6,679 bases of DNA from an uncultured Prevotellaceae bacterium (GCA_937902455.1 CALELI010000185.1:1-6679), one strand, 5' to 3'; shown: positions 1 to 5,540, counted from the first letter of the stretch. Numbers and translations are program-made. Notes: a model not told the origin generated them from the sequence alone.

Positions 1-1835
1 TCAAAGAATTCGGGTAGGGTTCCCAGGCAATGATAGAACATCTCTTCCTCGAGCCCTACGAGTGAACGGTCTACGAACGACAGTCCGCTCTGCCCATAAA
101 TCTTGATACAAGTTTCTAGATAGAACCCGAGCAACCATGGCCATACTGTTCCTTGATGATATGCTGCGTCACGGTTCGGACCTTCATAGATTGGATTATA
201 GCCTCCACTCTTTGGTGAGAGTGAGCGAATGCCCTTTGAAGTTCGAAGTTCCTTTGTACAGATATCGAATATAGCTTTCTTCTCCTGCTTGATAAGTGGA
301 GTGTTCTCGAGTGATGTGGCAATAAGCATATTCGGGCGCACTGACCATGATGTATGGTTGGTGTCTACATAGTCAAGGAGATATCCGTGATGGTTGAGAT
401 GCACCTTCTTGAAGGACAAACCTGCTTTTTCGGCCAGTTTGTGATAGACCTTTGCCTTGTCGTCCATTCCAAGAAATTCATGTAGGTGTGCACAACATTC
501 GAGTGCGTTATACCAAAGAGCATTAATCTCCACTACAAATCCTGCACGAGGATTCGCAGGTCTGCCATTTACCATTGCATTCATCCATGTAGCAGGTTTA
601 TCACTTCCTCTGGTGAAGAGTAGGCCGTTTTCGCGGACATCAAGACTTGGATGCTTGTCCTTGCGGATGAAGTCGACGATTTTCTTTACCATAGGGAAGT
701 ATAGTTTCAGAGCATCTTCACGTGAGATGAGCCGTGAGTATTGCTGTATGCACCATACTGCCCACAGTAGCACGTCAGGTGCGTCTACTTCTTCTATGTC
801 AACAGAAATCGGTTTGTTGTCCATGAAGTCATTAATGGCTTTTATGGCAGTCTCCATTACTGCCTTGTAGCGGTCAACTTCTCCGATGGCCAGAGTCAGT
901 CCTGGCAAGGCAAGGAATGTGTCACGTGCACGTGTCTTGAACCAAGGATATCCGGCGATGATGTAGTGCTCGCCGTTTTTCTCGAAATGGAACTGGTGCG
1001 CTGCGTTGGTAAGGCACTCGGTAAAGCCGCTGCGAGGCTGGTGGACAGCCACCTCTTCGTCGAATATTTTCTTGAGTTGTGTCGTCTTAACGGGTTCCAG
1101 ACCTGCTGAGAAGATAACGCTTTCGCCCTTCTTGATGATGAACTCGAAATATCCAGGCACATAAAGGTCTTCGGAATACTCATATCCCATTTCCTGCTCG
1201 CGCTCGTATTCTATTCCCTTGTACCAGTTAGGCATGAATATATATTCAGACTTTTTGTTTGTTTGCATATATAGGTCTGGATAGCCTTCGTACATGCAGG
1301 TTTTGATGCCGTTGTCAATCTCTGTGTAGTCCATGTTCACGGCTGCGTTCTCGTGAGTGAGCTGGTTGACGGCACGATATGCCAGGAATGGTCTCAGCCT
1401 GAGTGTCGTCTGCGAGTGGGCGTCCAGTAAGGTGTATCTTATCAGAATCCTGTCATGGAAATGCTGGAAGATAATCTCCTTTTTCAGAATTGCACCGCCA
1501 ACCCGGTAGATTGTTGTAGGAACACGCTCCCAAGAGTATTCACGTATGTACTTATGGCCGTTAGGGCTTAAGGTGTTGCCGGCATATTTGTGTAGACCGA
1601 GGTTGAACTCAGCTCCATGCTGAATTACTGTCTCGTCAAGACTTGACAGGAGAACGAAATTTTCCTTGCCAAGTGCTGGAATTGGTACCACGAGCAGTCC
1701 GTGATATTTGCGAGTGTTGCATCCCACAATGGTAGAAGAGGAATAAGAACCGCTTCTGTTCGTACGGAGAATCTCTTTCCTCATCGACTCCTGTAGGTTG
1801 GTCATCTGGCTCTTTTCAAACTGTAGGTATGTCAT
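1..1835 (-). CDS. Glycogen debranching enzyme, amylo-alpha-1,6-glucosidase (GH133), 3' end outside window
   Basis: The reading frame is open from the ATG at 1835 to the window edge: 611 codons without a stop, so the C-terminal end (perhaps 30-50 residues) is missing. The product hydrolyses alpha-1,6 branch linkages of glycogen in the cytoplasm. The N-terminal region (about residues 25-50) reads NRSGSYSSSTIVGCNTRKYH then GLLV, the hallmark of the bacterial/archaeal GDE_N domain. The C-terminal amylo-1,6-glucosidase (GDE_C, alpha/alpha-barrel) part starts near GYPWFKTRARDTF (295-307). It continues through VDAPDVLLWAVW, TWMNAMVNGRP (416-426) and VEINALWYNAL, and ends with NRDAAYHQGTVWPW (554-567). 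The TWMN motif has Asn419 where I recall Asp in many relatives. The gene is divergent from the Crp-like regulator gene. In related genomes, glycosyltransferase and GH57 amylase genes often follow, but here that side is outside the window. Family assignment is secure; substrate preference is inferred. Confidence 0.95.
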   Translation of the reverse strand, partial: MTYLQFEKSQMTNLQESMRKEILRTNRSGSYSSSTIVGCNTRKYHGLLVVPIPALGKENFVLLSSLDETVIQHGAEFNLGLHKYAGNTLSPNGHKYIREYSWERVPTTIYRVGGAILKKEIIFQHFHDRILIRYTLLDAHSQTTLRLRPFLAYRAVNQLTHENAAVNMDYTEIDNGIKTCMYEGYPDLYMQTNKKSEYIFMPNWYKGIEYEREQEMGYEYSEDLYVPGYFEFIIKKGESVIFSAGLEPVKTTQLKKIFDEEVAVHQPRSGFTECLTNAAHQFHFEKNGEHYIIAGYPWFKTRARDTFLALPGLTLAIGEVDRYKAVMETAIKAINDFMDNKPISVDIEEVDAPDVLLWAVWCIQQYSRLISREDALKLYFPMVKKIVDFIRKDKHPSLDVRENGLLFTRGSDKPATWMNAMVNGRPANPRAGFVVEINALWYNALECCAHLHEFLGMDDKAKVYHKLAEKAGLSFKKVHLNHHGYLLDYVDTNHTSWSVRPNMLIATSLENTPLIKQEKKAIFDICTKELRTSKGIRSLSPKSGGYNPIYEGPNRDAAYHQGTVWPWLLGFYLETCIKIYGQSGLSFVDRSLVGLEEEMFYHCLGTLPEFF

Positions 1836-1840
1836 TTATT

Positions 1841-1876
1841 AATTATGAATTACGTGTCGCGAATTACGAATTTACG
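1841..1876. repeat. Degenerate AATTACG heptad array upstream of the debranching enzyme
   Basis: Read on the plus strand, consecutive 7-bp units are AATTATG (1841-1847), AATTACG (1848-1854), the degenerate TGTCGCG (1855-1861), AATTACG (1862-1868) and an 8-base AATTTACG (1869-1876). The array would lie in the 5' untranslated leader of the debranching-enzyme mRNA if the -7 box at 1956-1963 is used. It has the same 7-bp period as the TTCACTA arrays around pta and ackA but an unrelated unit. Confidence 0.6.
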
Positions 1877-1955
1877 GTGTCTGATGATTGAAGGCGTCCG
1901 TGATTTTCGTTTTCGGTTTTCAATTATTAATTATTTAAAGTTTCCATTTGAACCA

Positions 1956-1963
1956 CAAAATTA
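1956..1963 (-). promoter_or_regulatory. Candidate -7 promoter element for the debranching enzyme
   Basis: The minus strand reads TAATTTTG, a match to the Bacteroidetes -7 consensus TAnnTTTG. A TTG lies about 21 bp upstream (1987-1985 on the minus strand), compatible with a weak -33 element. The implied start of transcription is near 1950, giving a leader of about 115 nt. The motif is short and the region AT-rich, so chance occurrence is possible. Confidence 0.4.
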
Positions 1964-2006
1964 AATAAATTTTTTGTCAAATGCAACCAATTATGAAAAA
2001 AAAGTG

Positions 2007-2014
2007 TATATTTG
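2007..2014 (+). promoter_or_regulatory. Candidate -7 promoter element for the Crp-like regulator
   Basis: TATATTTG, followed by CA, is a perfect TAnnTTTG match. Transcription would start around 2019-2021, only a few bases before the ATG at 2023. No clear -33 TTTG is seen at the usual spacing; the T-rich TTTTTTG at 1970-1976 is about 30 bp away, which is too far. The element lies inside the longest possible reading frame and so argues against the upstream ATG at 1981. Confidence 0.5.
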
Positions 2015-2022
2015 CACTCGTC

Positions 2023-2727
2023 ATGTTAAAAAAAGATAGATACATAGCCGAAAGAGCTTGTGAGTTCATGGGTGATTTCGTGGATTTACTGACTCCTGAA
2101 CAGAAGGAATCTTTGCTCGCAAATGTCAGTGTGCGTACGCTAAAACCTGGTGAGGAGCTCTATCATGAGGGCAATATACCTCAGTTCATGTGTTGTGTGG
2201 TTAGTGGACACATCAAAATATCACGTCTTGGAGTAGGTGGGAGAAATATCATTCTCCGGCTCATTCATGATGGAGGAATATTCGGATACAGGTCCTATTT
2301 CTCGAAATCACAGCACATCACCACTGCTACGGCTGTGACTCGTGCTGTTGTCTATCTTGTGCCTCTCAATGTTATTGACGACTGGATGTGCGATAATACT
2401 ATACTTACTCGCTTCTTCGTGAATGAACTTGCCGAAGACCTCGGACATTCTGATCAGCGTCTTCTCAACCTCACTCAGAAACACTTACGTGGCCGTCTTG
2501 CTGAAGCTATTCTCCTGCTGGCAGACAATTTCGGATTCTGTGCAGATGGTCAGACAATCGCATCCGAACCGTCGCGCGAGGAACTGGCGGACATGGCCAA
2601 CATGACTCGCTCCAACGCCATACGTACCCTCTCTGATTTTGCAAAGGAGAAAATAGTCTCCGTAGACCACCGACGCATCGCTATTCTCGATATGCAGAAA
2701 CTGGAGATGAACTCCAACTTTGGATAG
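2023..2727 (+). CDS. Crp/Fnr-family transcriptional regulator
   Basis: A 234-residue one-component DNA-binding regulator with an N-terminal cyclic-nucleotide-binding-like beta-roll (about residues 19-116, with LKPGEELYHEGN and VVSGHIKI), a long dimerisation helix (about 117-155), and a C-terminal Crp-type winged helix-turn-helix (about 184-221: SREELADMANMTRSNAIRTL, then a basic wing HRRIAI). The segment matching the phosphate-binding cassette reads FGYRSYFSKSQHITTATAV. It lacks the Glu and Arg-Ser pair that bind cAMP in E. coli CRP, and no FNR-type cysteine cluster is seen, so the ligand is unknown. Start choice: an in-frame ATG at 1981 would put the -7 box inside the gene and add MKKKCIFALV-like residues not typical of the family. 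ATG 2023 is preferred, and ATG 2068 (219 residues, with a normal leader) is a real alternative. The gene is divergent from the debranching enzyme and 43 bp upstream of the SGNH hydrolase. Confidence 0.9.
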   Translation: MLKKDRYIAERACEFMGDFVDLLTPEQKESLLANVSVRTLKPGEELYHEGNIPQFMCCVVSGHIKISRLGVGGRNIILRLIHDGGIFGYRSYFSKSQHITTATAVTRAVVYLVPLNVIDDWMCDNTILTRFFVNELAEDLGHSDQRLLNLTQKHLRGRLAEAILLLADNFGFCADGQTIASEPSREELADMANMTRSNAIRTLSDFAKEKIVSVDHRRIAILDMQKLEMNSNFG

Positions 2728-2770
2728 AGAGGACTTATGTCTTCAGAATTAATGTTTCAAAATTCAAGTC

Positions 2771-3439
2771 ATGTTAAGATATTCCATAATACTTACTCTT
2801 CTCACATTTGGTTTGGTCTCTTATGGCCAGAGTGATCCATTGAAGGGACTGACCATCAACGTCATTGGTGATAGTTATGTCGCTAACCATAAAGCTCCAA
2901 AAGAACAGAGTTGGCATGCCAAGGTCGCCAAGATGCATGGCATGACTTACAATAACTACGGCCGTAATGGTAATTGCGTGGCTTTTGACCGTGACCGCTT
3001 CGGAAAGGCAATGATTACGCGTTACACACAGATGACCGACTCTGCTGATATAATTCTTGTCATTGCTGGTCACAACGATGCCACCATGATTGGCGATAAT
3101 GCTGACTCACTCAGAATATTCGAGAAATGTCTCGACAGTTTATTCTATGCTCTTCGTGAGAAATATCCAGATGGACATATCGGTTATGTCACACCATGGT
3201 ATCTCGCTACAAAGGGCTTCAAGCCTGTCGTCAAGGTTATCCGGAGAATGTGTAGGAAACACTCTGTTCCGCTTCTCGACAATTATAAGAAGAGTTCAGT
3301 CATAAAGGTCCGTGACGCAGAGTTCCGCCGACGCTATTTTCAGTCACCTACAGACACAGCTCATCTCAATGACTCGGGGCATGACCTCTTCCTTCCTATT
3401 GGTGAACAATTTATAATCTCATTGGTGACGAAACCATAA
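2771..3439 (+). CDS. Exported SGNH/GDSL-family hydrolase
   Basis: A 222-residue protein that begins with a signal peptide: Arg3, then a hydrophobic core at residues 5-17 and likely cleavage near SYGQ (17-20). There is no lipobox Cys, so it is probably periplasmic or secreted. The SGNH catalytic blocks are all visible: block I NVIGDSYV with nucleophile Ser35; block II NYGRNGN with Gly64 or Gly67; block III IAGHND with Asn102; and block V DTAHLNDSG with Asp195 and His198. Enzymes of this fold are esterases, carbohydrate deacetylases or lipases; the substrate cannot be read from the sequence. It follows the regulator gene by 43 bp in the same direction without an obvious TAnnTTTG promoter, so co-transcription is likely. 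The gene is convergent with ackA. Confidence 0.85.
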   Translation: MLRYSIILTLLTFGLVSYGQSDPLKGLTINVIGDSYVANHKAPKEQSWHAKVAKMHGMTYNNYGRNGNCVAFDRDRFGKAMITRYTQMTDSADIILVIAGHNDATMIGDNADSLRIFEKCLDSLFYALREKYPDGHIGYVTPWYLATKGFKPVVKVIRRMCRKHSVPLLDNYKKSSVIKVRDAEFRRRYFQSPTDTAHLNDSGHDLFLPIGEQFIISLVTKP

Positions 3440-3450
3440 AAATGGTGATT

Positions 3451-3467
3451 CAAATTTCTCAAGTTTG
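3451..3467 (+). terminator. Weak stem-loop after the SGNH hydrolase
   Basis: CAAATTT-CTC-AAGTTTG can form a 7-bp stem (one G-U wobble) with a 3-base loop, 11 bp after the stop codon, followed by a T-rich stretch. The stem is A/U-rich and unstable; the larger inverted repeat further downstream is an alternative end point. Confidence 0.25.
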
Positions 3468-3490
3468 TATGTATTTGATTTACATTTTGT

Positions 3491-3639
3491 TATTTTAACA
3501 TTAATCAGACATTAATTAAAACATTAATCGGGACATTAATAATCATTGACTATGATTTGCTATAAACATTGCCATCAGCCCTTAATAATATTAATGTCTG
3601 ATTAATGTTCAGATTAATGGTCATTAATGTTTTAAAATA
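3491..3639. repeat. Inverted array of eight CATTAAT boxes (4 + 4) in a convergent intergenic region
   Basis: The left arm has CATTAAT at 3499, 3510, 3522 and 3534 (steps of 11, 12 and 12 bp). The right arm has the complement ATTAATG at 3590, 3601, 3613 and 3623 (steps of 11, 12 and 10 bp). The arms contain a perfect 20-bp inverted pair, AACATTAATCAGACATTAAT at 3497-3516 and its complement at 3590-3609. The outer edges also mirror each other (ATTTTAA on the left, TTTTAAAAT on the right). About 49 bp of non-repetitive sequence separates the two box sets. The spacing is close to one helical turn, so the boxes would face one side of the DNA. The array lies between two 3' ends, so it is not an obvious promoter. 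It could act as a bidirectional terminator or RNA hairpin, a protein-binding array, or be a decayed mobile repeat. Confidence 0.85.
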
Positions 3640-3681
3640 AAAGATAAAGTCAAATAACCTATAAACTATAAATTCCTATTT

Positions 3682-3738
3682 TTCGGTTTGCACGACTTCC
3701 CGGTTCATTTTTCACTATTCACTTTTCACTATTCACTC
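3682..3738. repeat. Heptad array R1 with TTCGGTTTGCAC end, at the ackA 3' end
   Basis: TTCGGTTTGCAC (3682-3693) is followed after 10 bp by five 7-bp units from 3704 to 3738: TTCATTT, TTCACTA, TTCACTT, TTCACTA, TTCACTC. The same arrangement occurs inverted at 4959-5003 on the other side of ackA. The array overlaps the last codons of ackA and is followed by the small palindrome CTGGC-AAA-GCCAG (3738-3750). Confidence 0.85.
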
Positions 3739-4945
3739 TGGCAAAGCCAGTAATCGTAAGTTGAAGAGTATCTGTAGCAATCATCAGTTCCTCGTCTGTA
3801 GGGATGACGCAGACGGTGACTTTGCTGTCGGGTTCAGAGATGATGGCTTCAGTAGCGCGGATAGCATGGTTCTTTTCCTTGCTTACCTTCACGCCAAGGA
3901 ATTCGAGATTCTTTGTGGCACCTTCACGTACTTCCCACTGATTCTCACCTGCACCTCCAGTGAAGACGATGACATCGACTCCACCCATTGCAGCTGCATA
4001 CTGGCCGATGTACTTCTTGATTCTGTATGTATACATCTCCTTTGCCAGACGAGCCTTGTCGTTACCAGCCTCAATTGCGGCAAGGATATCGCGGAAGTCG
4101 CTTGAACCCTCGCTTACACCTGCAAGACCGGATTTCTTGTTGAGGAGATTACTTATGCCAGCTGTGTCAAGACCGAGCTTGTCCATGAGGAATGTCACTG
4201 CTCCTGCATCGATATCACCACTGCGGGTTCCCATGATGAGTCCCTCGAGCGGAGTGAGGCCCATGCTGGTATCGACACATTTTCCGTCCTTTACTGCAGC
4301 AATGCTGGCACCGTTACCGATGTGGCAGGTAATGATTTTCTTTCCTTCTGCATTGATTCCGAGGAATTCGCATACACGCTGTGACACATAACGATGGCTT
4401 GTTCCGTGGAAACCGTAACGACGAACCCCGTAATTCTTGTAGAGTTCGTATGGAAGTGCATACATGAATGCATAGTCTGGCATAGTCTGATGGAAGGCTG
4501 TATCAAACACACCGACCTGAGGTACATTTGGCAGACATGCCTTTACAGCGTTCACACCCTTGATATTTGCAGGATTATGAAGCGGGGCAAGGTCGTTGCA
4601 CTTAGCAAATTCCGCCATCACCTCGTCGGTCAGGAGAACACTCTTGTTGAACTTTTCTCCTCCGTGAACCATTCTGTGACCCACTGCATTGATTTCGTCA
4701 AGACTCTTGAGGACGGCATGCTCGCCCTGAGTCAGACATTCGAAGATGAACTGCACTCCGGCTGTATGTTCCGGGATTTCACGTTCTATCTTGACTTTGT
4801 TTCCGTCCGCAGCCTTCAACTTTATGAACGAGTCAGGCAGACCGATTTTCTCTATTCCACCACTTGTGATGACACTCTGGTCATCCATATTGTAGAGCGC
4901 ATACTTGATTGATGAGCTACCACAATTAAGAACTAAAATTTTCAT
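3719..4945 (-). CDS. ackA: Acetate kinase
   Basis: A 408-residue cytoplasmic enzyme of the ASKHA fold that transfers phosphate from acetyl phosphate to ADP, giving acetate and ATP (EC 2.7.2.1); it works with Pta encoded upstream. The N-terminal signature LVLNCGSSSIKY (residues 4-15) and the second family signature GHRMVHGGEKF (89-99) are present. Residues known from Methanosarcina AckA line up at the same numbers: Asn7, Arg91, Asp148 (FDTAFH), His180 (GFHGTSH) and Arg241 (GTRSGD). The conserved PTDEELMIA lies at 382-390. After the usual end of the conserved core the protein carries a tail, TITGFARVNSEK. Its last residues come from a small palindrome and the heptad array R1, which also supplies the TGA stop. 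The ATG at 4945 gives the canonical MKILVLNCGSSS start. It is third in the minus-strand gene order, 166 bp after the four-helix-bundle gene. Confidence 0.98.
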   Translation of the reverse strand: MKILVLNCGSSSIKYALYNMDDQSVITSGGIEKIGLPDSFIKLKAADGNKVKIEREIPEHTAGVQFIFECLTQGEHAVLKSLDEINAVGHRMVHGGEKFNKSVLLTDEVMAEFAKCNDLAPLHNPANIKGVNAVKACLPNVPQVGVFDTAFHQTMPDYAFMYALPYELYKNYGVRRYGFHGTSHRYVSQRVCEFLGINAEGKKIITCHIGNGASIAAVKDGKCVDTSMGLTPLEGLIMGTRSGDIDAGAVTFLMDKLGLDTAGISNLLNKKSGLAGVSEGSSDFRDILAAIEAGNDKARLAKEMYTYRIKKYIGQYAAAMGGVDVIVFTGGAGENQWEVREGATKNLEFLGVKVSKEKNHAIRATEAIISEPDSKVTVCVIPTDEELMIATDTLQLTITGFARVNSEK

Positions 4946-4958
4946 GCTTCAAATTTTA

Positions 4959-5003
4959 GAGTGAATAGCGAATAGTGAAAAGTGAAAAGTAGTGCAAACC
5001 GAA
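4959..5003. repeat. Heptad array R2 with GTGCAAACCGAA end, inverted copy upstream of ackA
   Basis: Units GAGTGAA, TAGCGAA, TAGTGAA, AAGTGAA (4959-4986) are followed by AAGTAGTGCAAACCGAA. The last 12 bases (4992-5003) are the exact reverse complement of TTCGGTTTGCAC at 3682-3693. The array is therefore in the opposite orientation to R1 and R3, ends 13 bp before the ackA start codon, and closes an inverted repeat around ackA. Confidence 0.85.
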
Positions 5004-5070
5004 TGCAGTGTCAAGCTTGCTTGGACAATGCTGAGGTGCAGCCGACTTTGCGGGAACCGAAAAGTAGTGC
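4984..5070. repeat. Direct repeat GAAAAGTAGTGC with internal hairpin
   Basis: GAAAAGTAGTGC occurs at 4984-4995 and again at 5059-5070, 75 bp apart; AACCGAA also occurs at 4997-5003 and 5055-5061. Between the copies, 5005-5031 can fold into a hairpin: TGTCAAG pairs with CTTGGACA (one bulged base) around a CTTG loop, extended by GCA/TGC across one mismatch. It looks like a composite intergenic repeat. It could influence mRNA processing between the four-helix-bundle gene and ackA, but no function is shown. Confidence 0.6.
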
Positions 5071-5111
5071 GAGATTTCACTTTGTGCTACTCGACTATGC
5101 ACGATGTTGTT

Positions 5112-5468
5112 TTATATGTTGTTTTTTACTGTTTTTATTGAACTTACCAACATGGCGAAGAGTTCATCCAAGTCAGCATTCATACTCTTGCTCTGAACCG
5201 AGGAAATGACTTCTGACTCCGTGAGCATCTGTAGCCATTTTCTTGTCTCGCTTGCTTCTTTGAGTGAAATGTGCAGTTTAGTGACAAAGTCCGCTTTTGT
5301 CTGTGCATACTGTGCCTCTCCTATATTTGCGGAGATTGATGTACCCGAACGAAGTATCTGTGTGAATAGAGGTTTCATTCCTTTGTCAGCATTCGCATTC
5401 AGATATTTCACCATATTGATGATTCTCACAGAAAATGCATCTGCCTTCAACGATAAAACTGATTCCAT
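5112..5468 (-). CDS. Four-helix-bundle protein, 23S rRNA intervening-sequence (S23/IVP) family
   Basis: A 118-residue all-helical protein. The family signature is clear: QILRSGTSISANIGEAQYAQ (37-56), then DFVTKLHISLKEASETRKWL (60-79). Relatives are encoded in intervening sequences inside 23S rRNA genes of some bacteria and as many stand-alone genes in Bacteroidetes. The Avd accessory protein of diversity-generating retroelements has the same fold. The molecular role is unknown; nucleic-acid binding as an oligomer is the usual suggestion. Start choice: the ATG at 5468 is preceded by AAAGAGG (5480-5474), a good ribosome binding site with 5-base spacing. The in-frame TTG at 5489 would add seven residues and lies before that site. 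The gene sits between pta and ackA, between heptad arrays R3 and R2, and so interrupts the usual gene pair. No reverse transcriptase or template repeat was seen nearby. Confidence 0.9.
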   Translation of the reverse strand: MESVLSLKADAFSVRIINMVKYLNANADKGMKPLFTQILRSGTSISANIGEAQYAQTKADFVTKLHISLKEASETRKWLQMLTESEVISSVQSKSMNADLDELFAMLVSSIKTVKNNI

Positions 5469-5473
5469 ACTAT

Positions 5474-5480
5474 CCTCTTT
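5474..5480 (-). promoter_or_regulatory. Ribosome binding site deciding the start of the four-helix-bundle gene
   Basis: The minus strand reads AAAGAGG, five bases before the ATG at 5468. It is the most Shine-Dalgarno-like sequence noticed upstream of a start in this window and favours ATG 5468 over TTG 5489. Confidence 0.6.
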
Positions 5481-5498
5481 ACTACCCAACCATTACTT

Positions 5499-5526
5499 TT
5501 CACTATTCACTATTCACTATTCACTC
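5499..5526. repeat. Heptad array R3 between pta and the four-helix-bundle gene
   Basis: Four units in a row: TTCACTA, TTCACTA, TTCACTA, TTCACTC, in the same orientation as R1. A degenerate unit ATTACTT lies just before (5492-5498). As with R1, the TTCACTC end runs into a small palindrome, here CTGAGC-TT-GCTCAG (5526-5539), next to the upstream gene's stop codon. Confidence 0.85.
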
Positions 5527-5539
5527 TGAGCTTGCTCAG
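5526..5539 (-). repeat. Short palindrome just after pta
   Basis: CTGAGC-TT-GCTCAG gives a 6-bp stem with a 2-base spacer (loop widened in RNA), starting two bases beyond the pta TGA. No T-run follows in the sense direction, so it is not a convincing intrinsic terminator. It could stabilise the mRNA 3' end. The palindrome at 3738-3750 beside R1 is its counterpart. Confidence 0.5.
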
Positions 5540-5540
5540 T

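Noticed and set aside
116..1183. Open frames at 116-322 (-), 457-870 (+) and 896-1183 (-)
   Set aside because: They overlap the debranching-enzyme gene in other frames, and their low-complexity Ser/Arg-rich products match no family I recognise.
3491..3639. CRISPR array interpretation of the CATTAAT boxes
   Set aside because: Units are 7 bp with 3-5 bp between them and the two halves are inverted; there are no spacers of CRISPR size.
3659..3672. Tandem CTATAAA x 2
   Set aside because: Also a 7-bp step, but only two copies in AT-rich DNA; too weak to list as a repeat on its own.
3761..4912. Plus-strand open frames opposite ackA (for example 3960-4391 and 4394-4912)
   Set aside because: Shadows of the strongly supported ackA reading frame; no start signals or recognisable domains.
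4950..4958. Possible ackA promoter TAAAATTTG on the minus strand
   Set aside because: It has three bases instead of two between TA and TTTG, and would start transcription at or inside the start codon; ackA is more simply read from the pta transcript.
5112..5468. Diversity-generating retroelement, suggested by the Avd-like fold
   Set aside because: No reverse transcriptase, template repeat or variable repeat is visible in the window.
5469..5489. TTG start at 5489 for the four-helix-bundle gene
   Set aside because: The ribosome binding site lies downstream of it and fits ATG 5468; the extra seven residues are not family-like.
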